Source: Actinoplanes cyaneus (lineage in GTDB: Bacteria > Actinomycetota > Actinomycetes > Mycobacteriales > Micromonosporaceae). Taken from it: 64,000 nt of DNA. The notes below the pieces were generated by a model. It worked only from the letters and a program-made list of their open reading frames with translations, did not search any database and had not been told where the DNA came from. Every line of letters begins with the position of its first letter. Positions within the stretch are counted from its first letter, which is position 1. Location: contig NZ_BOMH01000045.1 in assembly GCF_016862095.1 (NCBI RefSeq), positions 124,001 through 188,000 on the forward strand. Direction: 5' to 3'. Of this stretch, positions 49,471 to 58,379 are shown piece after piece. The translations under genes and the position numbers were made by a program.

Positions 49471-51614
49471 CCGACATGCCCGAGCGAGAGGAGAAGCTGC
49501 CGGCGGCGGGGAACGCGGCCGACGAGAGCGAGACCGACACCGACGCTGACACCGGGGCGGACGAGCGGCTCGACGAGATCTCAGATCCTCCGGCCCCGCT
49601 TTCTGTCCTGAGAAATCGAGGGCAGGTCGCAGGCAGCGTGGGGCAAATGATCCAGTACAACTACTGGGCCCAGCGATATCGGGAATCGTTGGAGCTCCCT
49701 GCGGAGGACGTCCAGCGCGTGATGGACACATTCGTCGAGCGTGACTTTCGGCGTGTGGGGATCAAAGAGCCAATGACCAGCAGCGCCGCGGCCTCGTTGC
49801 TCAATCAGCAGCGCTGCCTGCTCCTGGTGACCTCCGCCGACTCCGGCGGGGAGACGGCCGCAGTTGCGCTTCTCGGCCGCACCGGTCGGCAGATACGCAA
49901 ACTCCCGGTCGACGACGACGAAAAGCGGCTCCTGCCGGTCGGAGAACTTGATTGGCCGGAGGCGGATGAGCCTGCCGCCTTTCTGGTCATGGTTCCGCCT
50001 GGGGCTGAACGACATGGCCGCCTGCCGGAGCAACTGGCCGCGTACCGGTCCGAGATCGACCGGCGGGATGCACGGCTGGTGATGCTGGTCGAGTGGTACA
50101 CCTGGCGAGCGATCGAGGGCTTGCCAGGGTTCGCCGCGGTTGAGGTTGAGAGACCTAACCCCATCGCGTTGTTGAAGGAGTTGTTCAGGGACCAGCATGA
50201 GCGATGGGATGTGGAGCGCCTCCTGGGCGATCAACAGATCATCGACGTGCTGCACGAGGCGTCGCCTGGACAGGTGGTGAGGTTCTCTTGGCGGGCGCTG
50301 GCTGCGGCGGAGGAGATCCTGGCGCTGAATGTGGCCGATCCGGTGCCGGCGATCGTAGAGATGGCTGTGCGCGCGTACCAGAACTGGGACAAAGAGTTGG
50401 CGGACTGGTTCGAGCTGCATACCGATGTCCGGGCCAGACTGTTCCTGATCAGCCTGGCCTTCCTCGACGGGCAAGAGGCCGGCGAGGTTCTTCACTACGC
50501 CGAGCGACTCGGCGAGGAGCTGAAAATCTCGGGCGAGCTCCAGGGCGGGATCAGCGGGCCCGGAATCCGGCAATTGGCCAAAGCGGTCCATGCGCGAGTG
50601 GATGATCACTGGCGTATCCGGTTCACCAGGGCCGCATTCGGAGCCTCCGTGCTTCGGTTCGTGCACGGTGACCAGTCGGCGGAGTTCGTGCGACAGATGT
50701 GGAAGTGGGCCGCGGCTCTGCCCTTGCACAAGGGCGCACCGCATCAGCCGATCGCGAACCAGGTCGCCAAATCCATGTACGCGATCCATCTCTCGATACC
50801 CCGGCCGGACATCCCCGAGCTTCGGATCCTGGTGCACTCATGGTGGCGTTATGTGTCGCTTCGGCCATTGGTCTCGGAGCTCATCACGGATCTGGCGCTC
50901 AGCCCAGAAGCCGGCCCTCTCATACGGAGGCGGCTCCTCAGATGGACTGATGCGTCCAGGGATTCCTGGGTGCTCAGCGCGGTTGCCGTGGTCTGTGCGG
51001 GCCCGTTCGCGGACGCCTATCCGCGGGCGGCGTTCACCCGGTTGAACCGGCTGGCCATCCGGGGAATCGTGGATGACGACGTGGTTGCCGCGGCCGCGTC
51101 GTTGTGGGATCGGCCGATGCACCGGAGAGCGGTCCTGAAGCAGGTCGTGGAATGGGCAAACGAGGACACTCCGCGTCGTGTTGTCGGTCTACGGGCTCTG
51201 GCTTCTATCACGGTCACTGTCTCTGGCATTCGGGCTGTGTTCGAGGAGCTGGCCGCCGACGACGCATTGCGTGCCGAGCTCGTCCAGATGTTCGGTGAGA
51301 TCTTTGCCCCGCCGGACGGGCCGGACCAGGAGATCCGGCAGGCACTCAAACGCTGGCTTGACCTGGCGGCAGAGCGGCAGGACTACCGCAACCTGATGGC
51401 GCACCTGTTGATACATGGTGGAAGGACACCTGGGCGACACGGGATCAGCGCCCGCTACGTCACGATGAATCAGCTCTTGTACGAGTGGCGGCCGACTCTC
51501 CATGACGACGAGGACCCACGAGCACGCGATTTCCGCTCCTGGCTGGCTGAGGAGCTTTTCAACGCGAATCCGCTGACGGGTCCGCATCGCCCCGAGCCGC
51601 GAGCGGCCGCCTGA
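49467..51614 (+). CDS. Large helical protein with N-terminal shared motif and degenerate P-loop
   Basis: 715 residues. Residues 1-42 are acidic and disordered. The motif 'VLRNRGQVAGSVGQMIQYN' (47-65) matches the cyclase tail at 10 of 17 aligned positions. Then comes a domain that looks like a worn-down STAND-type ATPase: 'QRCLLLVTSADSGGETAAVALLGR' (around 115-138, Walker Lys replaced by Glu), and a Walker-B-like strand 'PAAFLVMVPPGAE' with 'RDARLVMLVEW'. The remaining ~500 residues are helical without a recognised enzymatic motif. Coupled to both neighbours by overlaps. Possibly the effector or scaffold of the cyclase system; no membrane helix seen. Confidence 0.7.
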   Translation: MTDMPEREEKLPAAGNAADESETDTDADTGADERLDEISDPPAPLSVLRNRGQVAGSVGQMIQYNYWAQRYRESLELPAEDVQRVMDTFVERDFRRVGIKEPMTSSAAASLLNQQRCLLLVTSADSGGETAAVALLGRTGRQIRKLPVDDDEKRLLPVGELDWPEADEPAAFLVMVPPGAERHGRLPEQLAAYRSEIDRRDARLVMLVEWYTWRAIEGLPGFAAVEVERPNPIALLKELFRDQHERWDVERLLGDQQIIDVLHEASPGQVVRFSWRALAAAEEILALNVADPVPAIVEMAVRAYQNWDKELADWFELHTDVRARLFLISLAFLDGQEAGEVLHYAERLGEELKISGELQGGISGPGIRQLAKAVHARVDDHWRIRFTRAAFGASVLRFVHGDQSAEFVRQMWKWAAALPLHKGAPHQPIANQVAKSMYAIHLSIPRPDIPELRILVHSWWRYVSLRPLVSELITDLALSPEAGPLIRRRLLRWTDASRDSWVLSAVAVVCAGPFADAYPRAAFTRLNRLAIRGIVDDDVVAAAASLWDRPMHRRAVLKQVVEWANEDTPRRVVGLRALASITVTVSGIRAVFEELAADDALRAELVQMFGEIFAPPDGPDQEIRQALKRWLDLAAERQDYRNLMAHLLIHGGRTPGRHGISARYVTMNQLLYEWRPTLHDDEDPRARDFRSWLAEELFNANPLTGPHRPEPRAAA

Positions 51615-52387
51615 TGACCGCAGCGGAGAACCGCTGGTATCAGCGGTGGTTTCCCGGTTGGGACGATCCTGGTAGCGGGGAGGATGCGCAGGTGGTAACG
51701 GCCCAGCCTGTTCGGGAGGGCCGCTTCAGCACCGAACTGTCCAGCAGAGACCGCGGTCTTCCGTTCTCGGCCTCTTTCGTGCTGCGCTGGCAAGGTCAAG
51801 AACAAACCTTCCTCGCAGCCAAAAGGGACCTGCATCAGTGGGCCGTTGATCGTTCTTCGCGTCTTCGCGTCACGGACTCCGAGTACCTTGACGCGGTGCT
51901 GAATCTTCAGCTCTGCCAGCAATGGGTCCGTAGGATCGACGCTGACACCAGGATCATCAGTGCGGAAGCTGCGGTCCAGGTCGACCCCGACGTGCTGAAC
52001 ACCTATGCCGAGATGCAGGCCATCCGGCGGCGAGCTGCCGTTGAACGCCTGCGCTGGGAAACTGATCTTGAGGAGCTCAGGTTCCTCCGGGAACATGTCT
52101 TCTCCCGGCCGGAGGTGGCTCGCAGCTATTGGCTGAAGAACCACCTCGATAGGCCGGGTGACTTCAACCCGGCACCCTTCGACAAGATTGCCGCGTCATT
52201 CGCCGCCAGCCCGGAGGCGAGCGTCTCGGCCCGGATCGCCGGACTCGTCGGCGATTTCATCAGTGGGCTGAATGAGGAACAGCGTGGCTATCTGATCGGT
52301 CAGATCGGGCAGGTGTTCTCCTCCTACTCCCGAAATGATCTCTCCGAGCTTGTCAGTGATGCTGACAGCCCGGACGCAGTGCGGTGA
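51614..52387 (+). CDS. Unrecognised protein, beta-rich then helical, last gene of the cyclase cassette
   Basis: 257 residues; its ATG shares one base with the preceding stop (TGATG). About residues 30-125 are predicted beta-rich with helices ('FSASFVLRWQGQEQTFLAA', 'ISAEAAVQVDPDVLNTYAEM'). Residues 125-180 are a long charged helix ('AIRRRAAVERLRWETDLEEL', 'RFLREHVF'). The layout faintly recalls SPFH/band-7 proteins, but I would not assign that without a profile search. No membrane segment or signal. The coupled position argues for a role with the 715-residue protein and the cyclase. Confidence 0.65.
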   Translation: MTAAENRWYQRWFPGWDDPGSGEDAQVVTAQPVREGRFSTELSSRDRGLPFSASFVLRWQGQEQTFLAAKRDLHQWAVDRSSRLRVTDSEYLDAVLNLQLCQQWVRRIDADTRIISAEAAVQVDPDVLNTYAEMQAIRRRAAVERLRWETDLEELRFLREHVFSRPEVARSYWLKNHLDRPGDFNPAPFDKIAASFAASPEASVSARIAGLVGDFISGLNEEQRGYLIGQIGQVFSSYSRNDLSELVSDADSPDAVR

Positions 52388-52394
52388 GGTGTGG

Positions 52395-52418
52395 TCCGGC
52401 GGGTGGTGACCCGCCGGA
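52395..52418. terminator. Bidirectional terminator between convergent operons
   Basis: Perfect 10-bp stem (TCCGGCGGGT / ACCCGCCGGA) with loop GGTG, in the 40-base gap between the cyclase cassette and the alpha-mannosidase gene. Confidence 0.75.
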
Positions 52419-52427
52419 ACACTCAGT

Positions 52428-55394
52428 TCAGCGGGTGAGGCGGAGGGTGCGGACCTCGAAGGGGGTCAGGGTCAGCGGGATGGTGGCATCGGTGAGGAGC
52501 AAGGGGGAGCCCTCAGGGCGTTCCAGAAGCGAAGCCGTGCGAGCCGACGAGAAGTCGGTGTGCAGGTGGAGCGTGCCGGAGGCGCGACGCCCCAGGGACT
52601 CGTAGAGGCGGACGATCACGTCGCCGGAGCGGTCGTCGGCCAGCTTCACCGAGGAGATCAGCAGGCCTTCGCCGGTGAGGGAGACCAGCGGGTCGAAGCC
52701 GTGCGCGCCGGTGACCACCCGGGCCGGGAGGTTCATGGCGATGCCGGCCTCGGTGGCGTCGGCGACGGAAGCGCCGATCACCAGGCCGTACGAGCAGGTC
52801 TGGTGACCCTGGTCGGTCTCCGGGTCGGGGAAGCGCGGGGCTCGCAGCAGGGACAGCCGGACCGTCGTCGTGACGCCGTGCTCCTCGGAGGAGTCGCGGG
52901 TGACGTCGTAGCCGTACGTCGAATCGGTGACCAGGGCGGCGCCGAAGCCGGGCTCCTCGACGAGGACGAACCGGTGCATGGACGCCTCGAACTTGGCCGC
53001 CTCCCAGCTGGTGTTCGTGTGGGTGACCCGCTTCTGGTAGCCGAACTGGGTCTCGGCGGCAACCTGCTCCGCCCGTACGTCGAAGGGGAAGGTGACTTTG
53101 AGGAACTTCTCCGTCTCGTGCCAGTCGGTCTCCTGGTCGATGCGGAGCACGCGGCTGCCGGGTTCCAGGGTGAGCGTCTGGGTGACGCGCGACTTCGAGA
53201 ACGCCCGCACGATCGTGACCGCATCGTCCGTGAAGGTGATCGACTCGACCGCACGCAGGTCCGTGACGCGGTTGCGGTAGAAGCGGTCGACGTCCCACGC
53301 GTCCCACATGTTCGGGAAGTCCTGGTGCAGTTGCAGGAGGTTGGCCTCGCCGGCGAGCGCCTCACGCCCGGTGGCGAGATCGACCGCCGAGGTGATCAGC
53401 CCCTCGTCCGAGATCGTCACCGACACGATCCCGTTCGAGATGACGTTTCCGGAGATGGAGGACTCGGCGCGGGCGGAAGACGCGACGCCACCGCCGAGAG
53501 CCGCAACACCGTCACGTGCGAACGGCGCCGGGTTCAGCGTCACCACAGCGGTTCCGTCGCCCACCAGGGCCGTCCGCGCGGTGTCGATCAGGGCGGAAGC
53601 AGCCGACTGGATGGAGGCGTAAGCCGCCACCGCCTCCCGGTGCACCCACGCGATCGACGTCCCGGGCAGGATGTCGTGGAACTGGTGCAGCAGCACCTGC
53701 TTCCAGAGCCGGTCGATCTCCTCGTACGGGTAGGGGACGCCCGCCCGCACGGCCGCGGTCGCCGCCCACAGCTCCGCCTCGATCAGTAGGTGCTCGCTGC
53801 GCCGGTTGCCCTGCTTGGTCCGGTGCTGGCTGGTCAGCGTGGCGCGGTGCAGTTCGAGGTAGAGCTCGCCGACCCACACGGGCGGGTGCGGCATCTCGGC
53901 ACGCGCGTTGGCGAAGAAGTCGTTCGGGTGTTCCCATGCGACGGTCGCGCTGCCCTCGAGGTTGCGCAGGCGGGCCGCCCGGCCGGTCATCTCGCGCGTG
54001 GTCCCGCCGCCGCCGTCACCCCAGCCGACCGGTGCCAGCGAGTGCGACGCGACCCGGCTCTCCCGGAACTGGTTGGTGGCCTTGGCGAGCTCGGCCCCGG
54101 AGAGCTGCGAGTTGTACGTGTCCATCGGCGGGAAGTGCGTGAAGATCCGCGACCCGTCGATGCCCTCCCACAGGAAGGTGTGGTGCGGGAACTTGTTCAC
54201 CTGGTTCCACGAGATCTTCTGCGTGAAGAACCACTCGAACCCGGCCCGGCGGATGAGCTGCGGCAGCCCGGGGGAGTAGCCGAAGCTGTCCGGCAGCCAC
54301 ACCCCCTGGCTCTCCACGCCGAACTCCTCGCGGAAGAACCGCTGCCCGTACGTGAACTGGCGGACCAGCGCCTCGCCGGTCGGCATGACCGTGTCGGACT
54401 CCACCCACATGCCGCCGAGCGGGATGAACCGGCCGTCCTTCACCGCTTCGCGGACGCGGTCCCACACCTCCGGCCGGTGCTCCTTGAGCCACGCGTACTG
54501 CTGGGCGCTGGACATGCCGTACCGGAAATCGGGGTCGATCTCCATCAGCTCCGTCATGCCGGCCGCCGTGCGAGCCACCTTGCGGATGGTCTCGCGGACC
54601 GGCCAGAGCCAGGCCGAGTCGATGTGCGCGTGACCGATCGCGGACACGTGGTGCGCGCTGTGCTCGGCCGGCGCGTCGAGGACGTCCTCGAGCCGGGCCC
54701 GGGCGTCGCGCGCGGTGCCGGAGATGTCCTGCAGGTCCAGGGCGTCGAGGGCGTCGTCGAGCGCCTGCAGGATGCGCATCCGCCGCGGCGAGGAAACCGG
54801 AAGAACAGACTGCAGTTCCAGCAGTACGTCGATGTCCAGCGACAATTCGTAGACCTGCTCGTCGAAGAGCACGAGGTCCATCCGCCGGGTCGTGTAGAGC
54901 GGCCGCTTCGACGACGTCCGCACGTCGCCCTCCTGGGTCGGCAGGAAGGGGTGGTAGTCGAGCAGGACCGGGTTCGCGGCCGCCTCGAGGTAGAGATCGA
55001 TTCCGGTCGTCGTCACCGGGATCCACTGATTCCGCGGGTTGATCGACTTCACCGGAGTGCCGTCGGCGCGGTAGACCAGCGCCTCGCACTGGAAGCCCGG
55101 CATGTTGATGTCGAACCCGAGGTCGACCAGGATCTCGGCCCGCTTGCCCGCCCACTCGGCCGGCACCTGGCCGCGCAGCCGGAACCAGGTGGTGTTCCAC
55201 GCCGGCCCCCACGGTGTGCCGACGGTGTAGGGCTCGAAGGACAGAGCCAGCCCCTCGGCCGGCGGAATCGGTTCGCCCGGCAGGGAATGCCAGCCGACTT
55301 CCAGCGGTACGGCGTCGGTGTGGATCGCCGGGCGGATGCGCTCGGTGAGGACACGGGTCGCGCGCCCGACGGTGAGCGGGATGTCGTCGTGCAT
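52428..55394 (-). CDS. GH38 alpha-mannosidase
   Basis: 988 residues, the usual length for the bacterial family. An N-terminal beta-sandwich precedes the catalytic (beta/alpha)7 domain. Zinc motif 'GHAHIDSAWLWP' (about 250-262), nucleophile Asp in 'LPDSFGYSPGLPQL' (about 365-378), and further zinc/substrate residues in 'GWGDGGGG'. The C-terminal beta domains are intact to the end. No signal peptide, so it acts on imported oligosaccharides. It is the last gene of a five-gene importer/glycosidase operon, following the GH5-like gene by one base. Confidence 0.95.
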   Translation of the reverse strand: MHDDIPLTVGRATRVLTERIRPAIHTDAVPLEVGWHSLPGEPIPPAEGLALSFEPYTVGTPWGPAWNTTWFRLRGQVPAEWAGKRAEILVDLGFDINMPGFQCEALVYRADGTPVKSINPRNQWIPVTTTGIDLYLEAAANPVLLDYHPFLPTQEGDVRTSSKRPLYTTRRMDLVLFDEQVYELSLDIDVLLELQSVLPVSSPRRMRILQALDDALDALDLQDISGTARDARARLEDVLDAPAEHSAHHVSAIGHAHIDSAWLWPVRETIRKVARTAAGMTELMEIDPDFRYGMSSAQQYAWLKEHRPEVWDRVREAVKDGRFIPLGGMWVESDTVMPTGEALVRQFTYGQRFFREEFGVESQGVWLPDSFGYSPGLPQLIRRAGFEWFFTQKISWNQVNKFPHHTFLWEGIDGSRIFTHFPPMDTYNSQLSGAELAKATNQFRESRVASHSLAPVGWGDGGGGTTREMTGRAARLRNLEGSATVAWEHPNDFFANARAEMPHPPVWVGELYLELHRATLTSQHRTKQGNRRSEHLLIEAELWAATAAVRAGVPYPYEEIDRLWKQVLLHQFHDILPGTSIAWVHREAVAAYASIQSAASALIDTARTALVGDGTAVVTLNPAPFARDGVAALGGGVASSARAESSISGNVISNGIVSVTISDEGLITSAVDLATGREALAGEANLLQLHQDFPNMWDAWDVDRFYRNRVTDLRAVESITFTDDAVTIVRAFSKSRVTQTLTLEPGSRVLRIDQETDWHETEKFLKVTFPFDVRAEQVAAETQFGYQKRVTHTNTSWEAAKFEASMHRFVLVEEPGFGAALVTDSTYGYDVTRDSSEEHGVTTTVRLSLLRAPRFPDPETDQGHQTCSYGLVIGASVADATEAGIAMNLPARVVTGAHGFDPLVSLTGEGLLISSVKLADDRSGDVIVRLYESLGRRASGTLHLHTDFSSARTASLLERPEGSPLLLTDATIPLTLTPFEVRTLRLTR

Positions 55395-55395
55395 G

Positions 55396-56619
55396 TCAGT
55401 GGCTCTCCTTCAGGACACGGATGCCGCGCGCGGCGAGCAGGGCGGTGTCGTGCTCCCGCGATTTGAGGACGATCTGCGGGCCGGGGCCGGGGCCGTCACC
55501 GGCCAGGTGGAGCCAGGTGCGGTAGAACTCCCGGGCCGGCCCGCAGGACGCGCGGTGACCGGGCACGGTGTCGTCGAGCACCAGCCCGACGGGTTGTTCC
55601 TCGGCGACCGGCGAGCGCAGGGCGGCGATGGTCTCGGCGAACCGGACGCCGGTCGGCTTGACCTTGCCGGTGCTGGTGATCAGGCCCAGGTCGTACTCCA
55701 GCTCGGGGAAGTCGAGCAGGTCCCGGGAGACGTCGTGCGAGCACCACCAGGTGATGCCGGACAGCTCGGGGATGCGGGCGACGTGGCGCAGGGTGGCCTC
55801 CAGGAAGTCCGCGGCGTCCGGCTCACGAACCACGTTGGTGGGCGCGCCGACCTCCTGCAACCAGACCGGGCGCGTCGCGTCGGTGTGCCAGGCCGCGGCG
55901 AGCCGGCACAGGTACTCGGCGTGGCGGACCGAGCCGGCGCCGAGACCGCCGTACGCCTGAGCGGCGCCGTTGAACACCCAGGAGTGCACGATCGTCTGGT
56001 CCCCGTGCGCGACCGCGTGGGCGGGACCGAACGGCTGGGTGTCGTCGTACCAGGCGGCGTCGTACATGGCGTGCGTGACCAGCGTCGACGGCCGCACCTC
56101 GGCGCGCACGGCGGCGGTCAGGCGGGCCAGCCAGTGCCCGGCGCCCTCCTCGGTGACCGGGTGCGGGAACGGGTGCGGCGCCGCGGCGAACTGGTTCACC
56201 TCGTTGCCCAGCGTCACGCCGAGCAGGTTCGGCCGGTCGGCGACCGCGCCCGCGAGCGCCGCCAGGTAGTCCGCTGTCGAGGCGACCACGTCCGGGTCGG
56301 TGAACATGTTCCGCCGGTGCCACGACGACAGCCACGCCGGTACGAAGTCGAAGCTGGACAGGTGGCCCTGCAACCCGTCGACGTTGACGTCGAGCCCGCA
56401 GTCCGCCGCGAGGTCCACGACCGTGACCACGTCGGCGAGGGCGCGCGGGCGGATCAGGCCACGGTTCGGCTGCACGTGCGGCCAGAGCGGCATCAGCCGG
56501 ATGTGGTCGACGCCGAGCCCGGCGATCGCTTCCAGGTCCTGCCGGACGGCGGCCGGGTCGAAGTCGAGCCAGGAGTGGAACCACCCGGCCGACGGGGTGT
56601 AGTTGACGCCGAATCTCAT
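55396..56619 (-). CDS. GH5-like (beta/alpha)8 glycosidase
   Basis: 407 residues. It starts directly with the barrel ('MRFGVNYTPSAGWFHSW'), so it is cytoplasmic. The general acid Glu is expected in 'LGNEVNQF' (about 138) and the nucleophile Glu in 'WLQEVGAP' (about 254), the spacing of clan GH-A. A C-terminal ~90-residue extension mentions no known domain. The ATG at 56619 has a GGGTGA site; a GTG at 56631 overlapping the permease stop is an alternative. With GH38 next to it, it probably works on mannose-containing glycans such as mannooligosaccharides. Confidence 0.85.
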   Translation of the reverse strand: MRFGVNYTPSAGWFHSWLDFDPAAVRQDLEAIAGLGVDHIRLMPLWPHVQPNRGLIRPRALADVVTVVDLAADCGLDVNVDGLQGHLSSFDFVPAWLSSWHRRNMFTDPDVVASTADYLAALAGAVADRPNLLGVTLGNEVNQFAAAPHPFPHPVTEEGAGHWLARLTAAVRAEVRPSTLVTHAMYDAAWYDDTQPFGPAHAVAHGDQTIVHSWVFNGAAQAYGGLGAGSVRHAEYLCRLAAAWHTDATRPVWLQEVGAPTNVVREPDAADFLEATLRHVARIPELSGITWWCSHDVSRDLLDFPELEYDLGLITSTGKVKPTGVRFAETIAALRSPVAEEQPVGLVLDDTVPGHRASCGPAREFYRTWLHLAGDGPGPGPQIVLKSREHDTALLAARGIRVLKESH

Positions 56620-56627
56620 GGAACGGT

Positions 56628-57437
56628 TCACCCTTTCACGCCGCCTTCCTCGACACCCTTGAAGAAGTAGCGTTGTAGTGCGCTGAACAGGATCGCGATC
56701 GGGATGAAGGCGATCATCGTGCCGGCCGCGATCAGGCGCTGATCCTGCGTGAACGTGCCGGAGAGGTATTGCAGGCCGACCGTCAGCGTGTACTGCTCCG
56801 GTGAGGTCAGCACGATCAGCGGCCACAGGAAGTCGTCCCAGGCCTGGATGAACGCGAAGATCGCGACGACCGCGAGGGTGCCGCGGACGGCCGGCAGCGA
56901 GACGCGCAGCAGCCGTTGCGGGACGGTGGCGCCGTCTACGATCGCGGCCTCGTCGATCTCCTGCGGCAGCGCGCGGAACGCGTTGTACATCAGGAGCACG
57001 TTGAGCGCGGCGACCATCCCCGGCAGGGCGACCCCGAGCAGGGTGTCGGCGAGGCCGAAGTCGCGGACCGTGACGTACTGCGAGACGATCGTCACCTCGC
57101 CGGGCAGCACCAGCGTGGACAGGAAGAGCCCGAGCACCACGCTGCGGCCGCGGAACTTGAGGCGGGCGATCGCGTAGCCGGCCATCGTCGCGAACACGAT
57201 GTTGCCGCCGACCGTCAGCGCGGCGACGACCAGCGAGTTGCCGATGTAGCGCCAGACCGGGATCGCGTCGGCGACCTTCGCGTAGTTGTTCAGGGTCGGC
57301 TGGTGCGGGATGAAACTGGGCGTCTGGGTGTAGATGTCCTCGCCGGCGCCCTTGAGCGAGGTGGACAGCTGCCACACGAACGGGCCGACCGTGATGATCA
57401 GGACGAACGCCAGCAGGAAGTAGCGCAGCGTCTTCAT
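56628..57437 (-). CDS. Carbohydrate ABC transporter permease (MalG family)
   Basis: 269 residues, six membrane helices. EAA loop 'EIDEAAIVDGATVPQRLLRV' and 'FIQAWDDFLWPLIVL' are the usual CUT1 motifs. It overlaps permease 1 by 4 bases. Energised presumably by an unlinked MsiK-type ATPase, since no ATPase gene is in the operon, as is common in actinomycetes. Confidence 0.95.
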   Translation of the reverse strand: MKTLRYFLLAFVLIITVGPFVWQLSTSLKGAGEDIYTQTPSFIPHQPTLNNYAKVADAIPVWRYIGNSLVVAALTVGGNIVFATMAGYAIARLKFRGRSVVLGLFLSTLVLPGEVTIVSQYVTVRDFGLADTLLGVALPGMVAALNVLLMYNAFRALPQEIDEAAIVDGATVPQRLLRVSLPAVRGTLAVVAIFAFIQAWDDFLWPLIVLTSPEQYTLTVGLQYLSGTFTQDQRLIAAGTMIAFIPIAILFSALQRYFFKGVEEGGVKG

Positions 57438-58312
57438 CGCTCGCTCCGGTTGTTCAGCCGGGCCAGCACGATCATCGGGACGAGCGTGACCACGAACAGC
57501 AGCACGCTCAGCGCGGATGCGTAGCCGAAGTTGCCGTAGAAGCCGCCCGCGTACTGCTGGATCAGCATGACCAGCGACTGGTCCTTGCCACCCGGGCCGC
57601 CCTTGCCGCCGGTGAGGATGTAGAGCTCGGAGAAGACGCGCAGCGCCGCGACACTCACCAGGATCGAGACCAGGAACATCGTTCCCCGTACGCCGGGGAC
57701 CGTGACCGTGAGGAACCGGCGCACCCGCCCGGCGCCGTCGATCGCGGCCGCCTCGTGCAGGTCCTTGCGCACGTTCCCGAGCGCGGCCAGGTAGACGATC
57801 ATGTAGTAGCCCAGCCCCTTCCAGACGGTCAGGCTGATCGCGCTGATCAGCACCAGCCAGCGGTCGGTCAGAAACGGCACCGGCTGCGCGACGACGTGCA
57901 ACGCCCGGGCCAGGTTGTTGATCAGGCCGCGGTCATCGAGCAACCAGGTCCACATCAGGCCGACCACCACCGCGCTGGCGATGACGGGGACGTAGAAGGC
58001 GGTCCGGAAGAACGCGATGCCCGGCAGCTTCTTCTCGACGAGCACCGCGAGCAGCAGGGGCAGGATCGTCAGCAGCGGCAGGCAGATCGCCATGTAGATC
58101 ACGCTGTTGAGCAGGGCGGTCCGGACATCGCCGTCGTGCAGCATGTCCGTGTAGTTCCGCAGCCCGACGACGTCGTAGTCGCCGCCGAGCGGCCGCGCGT
58201 CGGTGAACGACAGCCGCAGCGTGTTGATCGAGGGCCAGACGCTGAACACCAGCAGCCAGGCCAGGGCCGGGATGGTGAGCACCCACGGCGTGAACCATCG
58301 TTGGGTCTTCAC
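57434..58312 (-). CDS. Carbohydrate ABC transporter permease (MalF family)
   Basis: 292 residues from a GTG with an AGGAG site 5 bases upstream; an in-frame extension lacks a site. Six helices, 'WPSINTLRLSFTDARPLGG', EAA loop 'DLHEAAAIDGAGRVRRFLTV'. Partner of the MalG-type permease; coupled by overlap. Confidence 0.94.
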   Translation of the reverse strand: MKTQRWFTPWVLTIPALAWLLVFSVWPSINTLRLSFTDARPLGGDYDVVGLRNYTDMLHDGDVRTALLNSVIYMAICLPLLTILPLLLAVLVEKKLPGIAFFRTAFYVPVIASAVVVGLMWTWLLDDRGLINNLARALHVVAQPVPFLTDRWLVLISAISLTVWKGLGYYMIVYLAALGNVRKDLHEAAAIDGAGRVRRFLTVTVPGVRGTMFLVSILVSVAALRVFSELYILTGGKGGPGGKDQSLVMLIQQYAGGFYGNFGYASALSVLLFVVTLVPMIVLARLNNRSER

Positions 58313-58379
58313 AGGTTCTCCTGACAAGGGGTGGCGGCCGGAAGTGAACACGGGGGGGCCTCCGGCCGCCACCGGCTTC

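Noticed and set aside
51614..52387. Calling the last cassette protein an SPFH/band-7 protein
   Set aside because: Only a vague beta-then-helix layout supports it; no diagnostic motif or membrane anchor was seen.
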